A stretch of DNA of 64,000 bases, from contig BOKO01000019.1 of assembly GCA_016861025.1 (NCBI GenBank), positions 52,229 to 116,228 of the forward strand, in the 5' to 3' direction. Each line of letters begins with the position of its first letter. Positions within the stretch are counted from its first letter, which is position 1. This stretch comes from Chloroflexota bacterium (GTDB lineage Bacteria > Chloroflexota > Anaerolineae > Caldilineales > Caldilineaceae). A program made the translations under genes and the position numbers. The notes under the pieces are model-generated. The model worked only from the letters and a program-made list of their open reading frames with translations. It was not told where the DNA came from and searched no databases. This document shows positions 1 through 9,399 of the stretch, one piece after another.

Positions 1-248
1 TCATAGCTGCGTAAAATGATGGGCAGGTGGAGGGTGTTTATAACAGCGATAGACGCTGGTTCGCCGCTTGGCGACGGTGGTGGATTAGCATAAAGAGACC
101 GCGACGGCGCCAGCAACATATTTATTACGACGTAAGCCGTAAATGCCAAGATGATCATACAAATAAGCTTGAAGAGGTTGGTTAGTGTGTGCCGATGGCT
201 GCTCATTAGTCACTCTTTCGCACCTATCCCATCAGAAACCAGTCCCAT
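1..248. other. Non-coding flank, no gene recognised
   Basis: I see no supported gene here. The minus frame that ends with the stop at position 1 is open only to about position 82 and has no good start. The stretch lies downstream of the large minus-strand secreted-protein gene. No clear terminator hairpin with a T tract was found. Confidence 0.5.
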
Positions 249-3200
249 TCATCTGACAATCAATGGCGCAAACAGCCGAAATTGCGACTTCGGCGCAACG
301 ACGATATTGCGAGCGAGTCTATTGTTGAGAGGATTGATATCTATCACCGTGGAGGCGCCAACGACACCTGCAGTCGTTTGATATGTTCCTTCTTTATCTG
401 CTGTTGCGCGCAGTTGGATCGTTGCATTCGAACGCGTCGGGAGATCACCCAAGCTACAGCGGACGCCGTTGGCGCTGACGGTGCATGCTCCTATAGAACT
501 GTTAGCGGAGACTAGCGTGATACCGCTGGGTAGTGTATTCGTGACAACAACTCCTTGCGCAGTATTCGGACCATCGTTGAAGACCGAGATTGTAAATGCA
601 AAGGTCTCGCCAAATTGCATGTTCGGTGCAATGCCCGAGATCGAAAGAGACAGGTCTGCTGCAACCCCGATGGTGTTCAAGACCTCATTGGTTTCGATTG
701 GGGCATTCGTATCAAAGACAATGCTGGCTTTGTTTGTGATGGTGGCTCCCGGTGGGGATCCCGCTTTAGGCTTGATGGAGAAAGTCACGAAGCCCATGCC
801 GCGCCCACTGCCATCTTCTGGCGGCAAAAAACCAGCCAGGGGGTCGTCGGGGAACATCTCCGTCCCGGTATCGATTGCCTTTAAGCGCCATTCGATCTTG
901 CCTGTCTGTGGATCCAACGATGCGCTTATGTCGATAGCCATTGCGCCTTCCGTGGCGCCGGTTACGATGGAGGGCGGGGGCAAGTCGCGTATCTCGAAAG
1001 AAAGCGTATTGTTCGGCAATGAGACTTGGTGATCGCTATAAGCCAGTTGCCCGTACTGGAATGAAGTCCAGTCCAGATCACTGTCGAGATAGTCGATGAT
1101 GACAAGCTCTTGCACAGGCGCTGTTGCAGTGCGCATGTTCTCGAAGTTGATGGTGTAATTCAGGGTTGTGTCTGAAGCAACAAGCCGTTGCGAAGAAATA
1201 CCAATCGGTCCAATTTTGTCATTTGGATCAATGGCTCGAACCGGACGAACATCTTTTCCGGTCTGGGGCCTTATAGTCATGTCCTGAATCGCGAAATAGA
1301 CATCAATTTTGATTCCATCAACGTACATCTGACCATCTGAATCGATAGTGACGTTGCATTGACCATCTGGGCGCTCAAAGCCCTGCCGGTTTATCTCTAC
1401 TAGCTGCTTGGCAACATCTGGTCTTGAATCAAAAAGTCTTGTGATCAGGCGAACGACTGATGTGTGCGATTGTCCCCAACGATTACATTCTTTTCCTCCA
1501 CAATGCTCTTCGATGGGCTTGGGGTATAACAAGTCGCACTTCCCCACCGGTCCGTCATCAGCTAAGTCCCAAGTTCGGATAGAGATAGAATCACTAAAGG
1601 CCTCTTTGTATTTCGGCGTTAACCCGTCGGGATATCCTACCGGATTAGCTGCATTCAAGATCAAAGCCTTCCCCCGTGCTGGCGCCATTTGGGACATCTC
1701 AGCATTGATGCCATTGCCAAAACTCTCTCCAATGTAGATGGTCTGACTCCAGTCTGAGTAATGCAAGCCTTGAAGCAATTTTACTGCTTGCTCGGCTGCT
1801 GCAGGAATGTTCTTCGATGCGTCCCGTGGGAAGAAAGCGTCTGCGCCTTTCTCCCAGATAATTCGCACTACGTTATGAGTCGGGTAGTTTTTTGCGAGTT
1901 TGTCCACCAGTTGGATAAAGCGATCTTCATCTTCTTTTCCATGCCATCCATGAGTAACCATGATTGCAGGTTTATTGGGATTGAAGATCGTGCCAGGTGC
2001 AGGAATGATTTTGACATCAGTTGTTGGATCGTATTTCTCGCCTTTATCAACAGAGGCGGAAAGCACGTCTTTGAGATCCGCACCGCGGGATTCACTCTGT
2101 GCCGCAATGTATAGTGCGAGTTTTATCATGGAGACAAGATCATTCGCGTCGCCACTGTCTAGATTCAGCTGACGCAATGTCTCAAGCACTTCACGGTTCG
2201 TACTTCCGATTTGTCCTGTCGTCCGAGTCCAGAAGGCGCGCCATTCCTCATCAGACATATCGGCCGGTCTCAGGTGCTGCTCAAAGCTGGACCAGTCAAA
2301 CGGTCGATCATTTTCTTCGATCACGCCGACGACAAGCGCAGCGCCGTCCTCGAAAGAAGCGTTAAATAGGAGGGTTCCACCTTGGCCGGGTGGCAATACA
2401 TTGCCCGGTGAATCGTCACCTGGAGCCAACCATATCAACTGATTCGTGCTCGTGTAGCCTGCTGCAGAAAGCAGCGCCCCCGATGAAGTGGTTGACACAG
2501 ACAAAAATGGAGCTGGCAAATCTGCATCGCCTACGTTTTCATAAGTGATTCGATATTGATATGTACGGCCAGGACGAATAACGTCGGGGCCATCCAGCGA
2601 CACCTTCAGGCGACCTTGTGCGCCCACAACTACCTCGAAGCCACCATCAAGATATCTTTGGATGCCATCGCTGACGCGTCGAACGATCAAATCGTAAGGA
2701 CCAGGAGCAGCATTATTCAAATTAAAGGTTGCATAGAGCAAGATTTCGGACACTGCTCCAACATTGCTTGCTGCTATACGAGCGCCTGATCGATTCACCA
2801 GAGCAATCTCCGCATCAGTGTTCAGTCCAGTTCCGCGGATCGCGACTGTCACGTCTCCCCGATTACCGGCTCGGTTCGGTATCACACTGGAAATTCTGAA
2901 ATCGGAGTATTCTGCGTTGATTGTCACGGGGAGTGACCCAGCAGCCAAATACGGTGAATAGACCAGAATGTAGTATTTGCTATCAACAAAGGTCGATTCG
3001 ATCGGTATTTCGAACTTCAAATTGGAAAGTGAACCTTCTGCGAAATAATCATGTTCAAAACTGGTCGGCAGCCTGCCCTTTCTGATGGCAATCCGTACAG
3101 CATCCTCTCCGTTATTATCAAACCGTTCCTCCGGGTGAGCTTCCGAAACAGATAGATTTGCAAATTGCAAAGAATCCCCTTGCACTGCACCCAATGAAGA

Positions 3201-5486
3201 CATCGTTGAGGAAAGAGAGACAACAAGATTGCGGCCAGATGCAACGTTGACTTCAAAATAATACAGTCCATATGACTGCAAAGCGAATGTGTGAGGAGCG
3301 CCCATCTGCAATGGAAGGATTGGCTGCAAAGACACCGCATCCAATCCTGATCGCCAGAAGCGGATTTGACCATCTGAATGACTTGTTGCCACCAGCGTCT
3401 GATCGGGTGAAAAGGCCACCCCGCCGATCGCCGAAAAATCGGTGTCTTCCACTGAAAATATGCGCAATAACGATTGCGACGAGATTTCCCATAAATATGC
3501 AGTACCGGGCCAGTTACTGTCATGAGTGATCACATAGCGTCCATCTGGTGAAAACGCGGCGCCGGCGATAGAAGTCATATGTGACCATCCATGTAAGAAT
3601 CGGCGCACTTCTTTACCGGTGGATGTGTTCCAAATGCGAACGGAACTGTCAGTTGAACTGGTGAGGGCTTGCAGTCCATCTGGAGAAAACGCGACAGATA
3701 GTACGTCGCCGATATGACCGGCCAATGTAAAAAGCTTTGCGCCTGTAACAACATCCCAAATAATCGCTGTGTCGTCGGCGCTGCCGGTCAGAGCTTTTGT
3801 TCCATCTGGCGAAAGCGCTACAGCGTTAACGGTTCCTGTATGACCAGGAAATGTTCGTAGCTCAGCACCTGTCAGGCGATCCCATAATCTGGGGAGCCCT
3901 AAACCACTGCCGGCAAACACCTTGGCTCCGTCCTGCGAAAATGTGGCGGGATTGGACTGTCCGACAGTTGCGGCAAAAGTGCGCACTTGCTGACCAGTAG
4001 ACGCGTCCCAAATCCGCGAGGTTCCATCTCGAGCGCCTGACAGAATTTGAGATCCAGAAGGTGAAAACTCAACTGTGTCGATTGTTCTGGAATGTCCGGT
4101 AAATTGAAGACGTGGTTGAGATGCGTGGATGTCCCACACAACTGCTCGATTTCCAGTCGCAGCAACGATGCGATTTCCATTAGGCGAGAAATCTATCCAT
4201 CCTAAATTGAAATTGCCAAGTTGGCTGCTGTCGAGTGCCCGCCACGGCATGCTAATCCGCTCAGGCGCCTGCAACTGAATAAACTGACGAATTTGGTTGT
4301 TTGCTTCGTTACGCTCGAAGACTTCATCATACTCGTCCGTGCGGACAAACAAGTGATAAACGCCAGGAGCTACATTGGGGAGATAGATGGATTGAGTTTG
4401 GGTGTAACTGGAGCCTGGAGCGAGCGGGGCGTTCATCCTGAACTCACCTAGCCGCTCGTCCTGGCTATCAAGTACATCATCACGTGAAAAATAGAGGGTG
4501 TCCGCCCACCCATTCCAGATATTGCCAAGCGCATAGCCATTTCCGAGGTTGAGGACTGCCCACGATATTTCTGTCATCCAACCCGGAACTAGTGGCAACA
4601 GAGCTTGAACCATGGTCGGCGTCAGGTCGGGTTGGGTGACGGTGATGGCGATGGCTCTGTCGTTGTTGCTCTCGTTCGACTCGTAGAGGCAGCCACCCTG
4701 CCCGCAGTAGTTGGGGTCATCGATGCGCACCACCAGATAGTAGCTCCCGGCCGGAACCCGCGGCAGGTTGAAGGCGACTGACTGCGTGTACGTCTGGTTG
4801 ACATCCAACGCTGAGTCTCGCCAGACGATGCTCAGCGCCTGATCCTGGCTGTCCCAGACATTGTCCGTCGAAAAATACACCACATCATACCAGCCACCTG
4901 CCCAACTAATCTGTGCAGCCCCGTCTCCCTGATTCTTGACCTCCCATGCGACAGTCACCTCCTGTCCAGACACCGCTGACGCTGGCCCCGCAAACACCGT
5001 CGGCGTCAGGTCGGGTTGTGTGACGGAGATGGCGATGGCTCTGTCGTTGTTGCTCTCGTTCGACTCGTAGAGGCAGCCACCCTGCCCACAGTAGTTGGGG
5101 TCATCGATGCGCACCACCAGATAGTAGCTCCCAGCCGGAACCCGCGGCAGGTTGAAGGCGACTGACTGCGTGTACGTCTGGTTGACATCCAACGCTGAGT
5201 CTCGCCAAACGCTGCTCAGCGCCTGATCCTGGCCGTCCCAGACATTGTCCGTCGAAAAATACACCACATCGTACCAGCCGCCCTCTGCCCGGCCGTCTCC
5301 CTGATTCTTGACCTCCCATGCGACAGTCACCTCCTGTCCAGACACCGCTGATGCTGGCGCAGTGAACGCCGTCGGCGTTAGATCTGGCGCAAATTGTTGG
5401 CTTTGTACTGCACGCGTGCTGCTTGCTAACATGATTAGCAGAGTGACCACAAACACACACATATACATAGATTTACGCCGGATCAT
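249..5486 (-). CDS. Giant secreted CARDB / WD40 / lipase-like / DUF11 protein
   Basis: This 1745-residue protein starts with a basic stretch and a hydrophobic signal peptide (about residues 6-27). Three CARDB-type Ig-like domains follow (about 35-155, 157-287 and 288-412), then about seven WD40 repeats with recurrent HTGTVNAVALSPDG-like blocks (about 430-740). An alpha/beta-hydrolase-like segment follows, with a THGWHGK oxyanion-type turn near residue 1175 and a GESFG nucleophile elbow near 1250. A DUF11 repeat lies near 1610-1720, and the protein ends in LFAPLIVR. A good AGGAGATG ribosome site precedes ATG 5486. It is probably an exported, surface-associated protein; enzymatic activity of the lipase-like part is inference. 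The domain mix may reflect modular assembly. It is co-oriented with the upstream NHL gene, 154 bp away. Confidence 0.75.
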   Translation of the reverse strand: MIRRKSMYMCVFVVTLLIMLASSTRAVQSQQFAPDLTPTAFTAPASAVSGQEVTVAWEVKNQGDGRAEGGWYDVVYFSTDNVWDGQDQALSSVWRDSALDVNQTYTQSVAFNLPRVPAGSYYLVVRIDDPNYCGQGGCLYESNESNNDRAIAISVTQPDLTPTVFAGPASAVSGQEVTVAWEVKNQGDGAAQISWAGGWYDVVYFSTDNVWDSQDQALSIVWRDSALDVNQTYTQSVAFNLPRVPAGSYYLVVRIDDPNYCGQGGCLYESNESNNDRAIAITVTQPDLTPTMVQALLPLVPGWMTEISWAVLNLGNGYALGNIWNGWADTLYFSRDDVLDSQDERLGEFRMNAPLAPGSSYTQTQSIYLPNVAPGVYHLFVRTDEYDEVFERNEANNQIRQFIQLQAPERISMPWRALDSSQLGNFNLGWIDFSPNGNRIVAATGNRAVVWDIHASQPRLQFTGHSRTIDTVEFSPSGSQILSGARDGTSRIWDASTGQQVRTFAATVGQSNPATFSQDGAKVFAGSGLGLPRLWDRLTGAELRTFPGHTGTVNAVALSPDGTKALTGSADDTAIIWDVVTGAKLFTLAGHIGDVLSVAFSPDGLQALTSSTDSSVRIWNTSTGKEVRRFLHGWSHMTSIAGAAFSPDGRYVITHDSNWPGTAYLWEISSQSLLRIFSVEDTDFSAIGGVAFSPDQTLVATSHSDGQIRFWRSGLDAVSLQPILPLQMGAPHTFALQSYGLYYFEVNVASGRNLVVSLSSTMSSLGAVQGDSLQFANLSVSEAHPEERFDNNGEDAVRIAIRKGRLPTSFEHDYFAEGSLSNLKFEIPIESTFVDSKYYILVYSPYLAAGSLPVTINAEYSDFRISSVIPNRAGNRGDVTVAIRGTGLNTDAEIALVNRSGARIAASNVGAVSEILLYATFNLNNAAPGPYDLIVRRVSDGIQRYLDGGFEVVVGAQGRLKVSLDGPDVIRPGRTYQYRITYENVGDADLPAPFLSVSTTSSGALLSAAGYTSTNQLIWLAPGDDSPGNVLPPGQGGTLLFNASFEDGAALVVGVIEENDRPFDWSSFEQHLRPADMSDEEWRAFWTRTTGQIGSTNREVLETLRQLNLDSGDANDLVSMIKLALYIAAQSESRGADLKDVLSASVDKGEKYDPTTDVKIIPAPGTIFNPNKPAIMVTHGWHGKEDEDRFIQLVDKLAKNYPTHNVVRIIWEKGADAFFPRDASKNIPAAAEQAVKLLQGLHYSDWSQTIYIGESFGNGINAEMSQMAPARGKALILNAANPVGYPDGLTPKYKEAFSDSISIRTWDLADDGPVGKCDLLYPKPIEEHCGGKECNRWGQSHTSVVRLITRLFDSRPDVAKQLVEINRQGFERPDGQCNVTIDSDGQMYVDGIKIDVYFAIQDMTIRPQTGKDVRPVRAIDPNDKIGPIGISSQRLVASDTTLNYTINFENMRTATAPVQELVIIDYLDSDLDWTSFQYGQLAYSDHQVSLPNNTLSFEIRDLPPPSIVTGATEGAMAIDISASLDPQTGKIEWRLKAIDTGTEMFPDDPLAGFLPPEDGSGRGMGFVTFSIKPKAGSPPGATITNKASIVFDTNAPIETNEVLNTIGVAADLSLSISGIAPNMQFGETFAFTISVFNDGPNTAQGVVVTNTLPSGITLVSANSSIGACTVSANGVRCSLGDLPTRSNATIQLRATADKEGTYQTTAGVVGASTVIDINPLNNRLARNIVVAPKSQFRLFAPLIVR
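4615..5382 (-). repeat. Recent tandem duplication of a CARDB domain
   Basis: Two nearly identical DNA blocks, offset by about 384 bp, encode the first two CARDB domains of the giant secreted protein. Long stretches, for example those starting at 4615 and 4999, match almost base for base. The copies differ mainly by a short insertion around AAQISWAGGW. Near-identity at third codon positions points to recent duplication or gene conversion. Confidence 0.85.
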
Positions 5487-5640
5487 GATCCATCTCCTGT
5501 TAAGTCATGTTGTGCAACATACGCTGACGCGAACACATTTTATGAGTAAGATCGCAGCAAATACGCAATTACAGACGAATCATTCATGTACCGCAGTATC
5601 GAAAGAAGAAACGTCTACAATCCGTAAAATCCCCCAGAGT

Positions 5641-8600
5641 CTATCGTCTCACCGTCGGCAAATAGACATATTCCATCGCACCAAACAGCCCGAAGCGGCT
5701 GAGATGGCAGATCGGTGCGCTGATGCGATTCTGCGCGGGTTGGCGGACATAGGCGCCGCAGGCGGCGTCCTCCCAGGTGGCGGTGGCCGGAACCCAACGA
5801 TAGAGATGAAGCGCACTCTCGTCGATTGCAGCGACGTCGGCGTCGATGTACTCGATAATGATGGTGACCGGCTGCTGGAACTGAAGATTCGCAACCGGCG
5901 CGCCGCCGCGATAGGCATCCAGATCGAACGCCCGTCCCGCAAACGCAGAATTGGGGGGGCGCGTGGTCGGCGTGAAGGGCTGATAGACCAGCTCGGTCGG
6001 CTGGTCAACGGCGTTGGCGGGGATCATGACGGTCGTGCGTCCGCCGCCGGTGGAGGTGAAGACCAGGGTGTGCGCAACGGCGGGATCGGCGATATTGACG
6101 GTCGCCCGTTGGCGCAGATATTGCCAGACTTTCCCGGCGCTGGCGCTGTTGTAGACGCCGATGTACAAATTGTCATTGAAGGTCGCCAGCGAATTGCTCC
6201 ACGACGGACCGGCGTTATTGCTGTCGCCAAGCCCGGCAAAGCCCACCTGATCCCAACTCACACCGTCCGGAGTGCGCCAGACTTCCATGCCGGTCTCGAC
6301 GTTGTAGGTAACGGCAATCAAATAGTGATCGAACGTATGCAGCGCCGTGATGTTGACATTTGCGGCATTGCCAAATCCATCGGCGACGACGATGTCCCAA
6401 TCGCTGGCTTCGTCGCATCCCGATGCACGAGAGCAGCGCCAGAGTTGCCCGCCAGGATAGGACTGCGTGTTGGGGTCATAACGGCCCGTGCCGGCGTACA
6501 GATAATCACCCAACACTGCCAGCGCAGCAATATCGTAGGTTCCCGTCTGCCCAAAACCATCGGTGACGACTGGCGTCCAGGTTGCGCCGTCGTAGCGCCA
6601 GATGTCGGCGCCGCTGGCGGTGCGGCTGCGCGTGCCGGCATAGAGATAGCCGTCGAATTCTTGCATAGTAAGGACAACAGAGTTATCGGGATCGCCAAAA
6701 CCGTTGGCGGCGACCTGCGTCCAGTCGCCAGCATTGCCGGTGCTTGACCGCCAGATTCCAGCGCCGAGCGTGCTGGTGTATGTCCATGTTCCGGCGTAGA
6801 GTTGGTCATTGTACACAGCCATGTGGAAGACTGCGCCGTTATAGAGGTTGCCGAATCCGCCATTAGCCACCTGTTCCCAAGTCGTCCCATTATTGCTGCG
6901 CCAAATCTCGCCGCCCGCCGTGTTCGGTAGGCTGGTGGTGCGGCTCCTCACACCGGCATAAAGGCGATCTTTAAATTCGACGAGATTTTCAACGTCAGTA
7001 TTGTGCGGTGCTCCAAAACCATCGGTCATCACGGCGTTCCAGTTGCCAGTTGCATCCATACGCCAGATTTGCGCACCGGTTGTCGCGTATTTTGCTGTTC
7101 CGGCGTAGAGATATCCGCCAAATGGCGTCAGCGAATTGACATACCGATTTCGGTCACCAAAACCGTTGATGTTGCGCTGCAGCCAGTTCGGCGTGCCAGG
7201 TGCGAATTTTTGGATGCGGTGATTATTGGAATCGGCGACATAGACTGCGCCATCAGGGGCCACCGTCAATCCACGCGCACTGCGAAACTGACCATTCCGA
7301 TCACCCCACCTTCCGCCAATCGTGGTCAGATAGGCTCCGCTGGCGTCGAAGACCTGCACACGGTTGTTCCACTCATCTGCAGCGTACAGACGATTGGCTG
7401 CATCCACAAAGAGACCATTCAGCCCGCTGAATTGTCCAAAGCCATTCCCGCTGACGCCAGTCTCACCCATCGTGCGAAGATAGGTGTGGGCAGCGCTGAA
7501 CACCTGAATTCGTTGGTTGTCTCGATCTGCGACGTAGATCGTCCCCGAACCATCTATCGCCACGTCCTCTGGTGACGAGAAGCGAGTATTGTCTGAGCCT
7601 GGGGAACCAGCACCGAGGGTTGCGACGAGCGCCAGAGATGTATCATAAATCTTTACCTGATGATCGCACGTATCAGCTACATAAAGATACCCGTTTGGCG
7701 CAATGCCTAGGCCACCCGGGCAGTTTAGGTTGCCGATGGTCGCATGATACGAACCGTCTGGGTTATAAATCTGCACGCGTTGATGCCAACGTGATGCAAC
7801 GTAGACCTTGCCGCTTGTATCGATGGCTATATCGTCTGGATTATTGAGCCGATCGTTGCTGTCGTTCCAATCCCCTTTCACGCCCGCGGCTCCCACTGTC
7901 CAGACTGGCGCTCCTTCAGCAGTGAGTTTGACCAATCGATGACCATAGTCTTCAGTCAACAGGATGCTGCCATCGGCAGCAACAGCGACGCTCGACGGCG
8001 TGTTGTAGTGATATCCGTCAGTGACGTAAGGCGTCCCGGTCACGCCATAGGTGCGTGCATAGTTCCAGGTCGCTCCGCTTCGGATAAATTGCTGCACCCG
8101 GGTATTCACAAAATCGGCTACATAGAGATTGCCTGCCGCATCAACTGCCACATCAGTTGGATTGTGGAACTGATTATTGTTGGCGCCAGCGATGGAGCCG
8201 ATCGAGGCAACGAATGCGTAGGTGGCACGATTGTAGATTTTGACCTGATTCGCCCAGGTATCCGCCACGTAGATATACGTAGCATCCACAGCTACGCCCG
8301 ACGGATTACTAAAATTATGAATGCTCGCCACATACGTTGGGGTGGCAGGATTGCTGATGTTGAATATCTGTACACGACCATTTCCCGCATCAGCGACGTA
8401 GAGCCTATCCCCAAAGATCACGATATGCCGTGGGCCGCAGAGCAGGTATTCCTCGAAACCGCACTCACCTGTTTCTCCGATGGTCGCCAGATAGACGCCA
8501 TCGCTTCGAAAGACTTGGATGCGGTGATTGCCGCGTTCGGGATTCCACCATGCCCCGCCATCACTAACATAGATGTTGTTGCTTGCGTCTATCGCCACGC

Positions 8601-9168
8601 TCATCGGGTCGATGAACTGGGTGTTGCCGCTTCCCTCCACCCAAATTTCGCCTAACTCAAGTAGTTTCTGTCCAGTAGGACTGAGTTTCACGACGCGATT
8701 GGATACGGAGTCCACCACCCAAACATTCCCATCTGAATCTTCGGCGACGTCTTCGATCTCCCAAAATGATGTATCCTCATACGAGTCAGGAAACCGTGCG
8801 CGCCCGAACTGCATCTGAAAATTGCCGGCGCTGTCATACTTGAGCAAACGATTCCCCCATTTTTCGCCAATCCAGACAGAGTTCCCAATGGTTCCAATGC
8901 CATACGGATAGTTTAGATGCTGAATGTCGGCGACGTACGCCACCTTCGCCTCCCCAAAGGTTCGCACGTACCGATAGCTTAATCCTGGTTGTCCCACGGC
9001 TGTAGCTGCGTCGAAGGCATCTGGGCTGCTTGCCGCCAAGAATGCGTTGCTCTCGCCCACCGCGGGTCGTGGAAGAAACGGATCGACTCCTTGCGCAAGC
9101 GCCGCACCGGTCGAACAAAATGCAAACATGATGCCCCACATCAGGATCACAATTATCTTGGTCTTCAC
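5641..9168 (-). CDS. Secreted NHL-repeat / beta-propeller protein
   Basis: The 1175-residue protein has a clear signal peptide (about 1-25, ending ALAQG). It then has many NHL-type repeats, recurrent VAVDAAGNLYVADFVN-like strands (about 65-660), which fold as one or two beta-propellers. A second set of repeats reading LYAGT...IWR (about 680-1020) resembles kelch- or sialidase-like propellers. The tail is a small beta domain ending YVYLPTVRR, the same type of C-terminal motif as four other exported proteins in the window. No catalytic residues are recognised. It is probably an extracellular binding or scaffold protein; the ligand is unknown. Confidence 0.75.
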   Translation of the reverse strand: MKTKIIVILMWGIMFAFCSTGAALAQGVDPFLPRPAVGESNAFLAASSPDAFDAATAVGQPGLSYRYVRTFGEAKVAYVADIQHLNYPYGIGTIGNSVWIGEKWGNRLLKYDSAGNFQMQFGRARFPDSYEDTSFWEIEDVAEDSDGNVWVVDSVSNRVVKLSPTGQKLLELGEIWVEGSGNTQFIDPMSVAIDASNNIYVSDGGAWWNPERGNHRIQVFRSDGVYLATIGETGECGFEEYLLCGPRHIVIFGDRLYVADAGNGRVQIFNISNPATPTYVASIHNFSNPSGVAVDATYIYVADTWANQVKIYNRATYAFVASIGSIAGANNNQFHNPTDVAVDAAGNLYVADFVNTRVQQFIRSGATWNYARTYGVTGTPYVTDGYHYNTPSSVAVAADGSILLTEDYGHRLVKLTAEGAPVWTVGAAGVKGDWNDSNDRLNNPDDIAIDTSGKVYVASRWHQRVQIYNPDGSYHATIGNLNCPGGLGIAPNGYLYVADTCDHQVKIYDTSLALVATLGAGSPGSDNTRFSSPEDVAIDGSGTIYVADRDNQRIQVFSAAHTYLRTMGETGVSGNGFGQFSGLNGLFVDAANRLYAADEWNNRVQVFDASGAYLTTIGGRWGDRNGQFRSARGLTVAPDGAVYVADSNNHRIQKFAPGTPNWLQRNINGFGDRNRYVNSLTPFGGYLYAGTAKYATTGAQIWRMDATGNWNAVMTDGFGAPHNTDVENLVEFKDRLYAGVRSRTTSLPNTAGGEIWRSNNGTTWEQVANGGFGNLYNGAVFHMAVYNDQLYAGTWTYTSTLGAGIWRSSTGNAGDWTQVAANGFGDPDNSVVLTMQEFDGYLYAGTRSRTASGADIWRYDGATWTPVVTDGFGQTGTYDIAALAVLGDYLYAGTGRYDPNTQSYPGGQLWRCSRASGCDEASDWDIVVADGFGNAANVNITALHTFDHYLIAVTYNVETGMEVWRTPDGVSWDQVGFAGLGDSNNAGPSWSNSLATFNDNLYIGVYNSASAGKVWQYLRQRATVNIADPAVAHTLVFTSTGGGRTTVMIPANAVDQPTELVYQPFTPTTRPPNSAFAGRAFDLDAYRGGAPVANLQFQQPVTIIIEYIDADVAAIDESALHLYRWVPATATWEDAACGAYVRQPAQNRISAPICHLSRFGLFGAMEYVYLPTVRR

Positions 9169-9399
9169 GGATAGCCTTCCTCATTTGTTTTTGGTCGGAG
9201 TATTGAAAAGCAGCGATAACAAAACCGCCGGAAGCAGGTGTACCGACAAACGAAGGGGGTTTTGGGGATGGGGACTTGCAGTCTCATTCAGCACGATGCT
9301 ACTGCAACAGACCAAATACCATAGTACAGGTCAGCCATCGCACTGTCCAGAGGTCGATGTCCTATAAGGATGTCCTACAGTGCAGGACTCGCGCGTTCG

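Noticed and set aside
5308..6747. 479-codon plus-strand frame
   Set aside because: It crosses two recognised minus-strand secreted-protein genes and matches no family.
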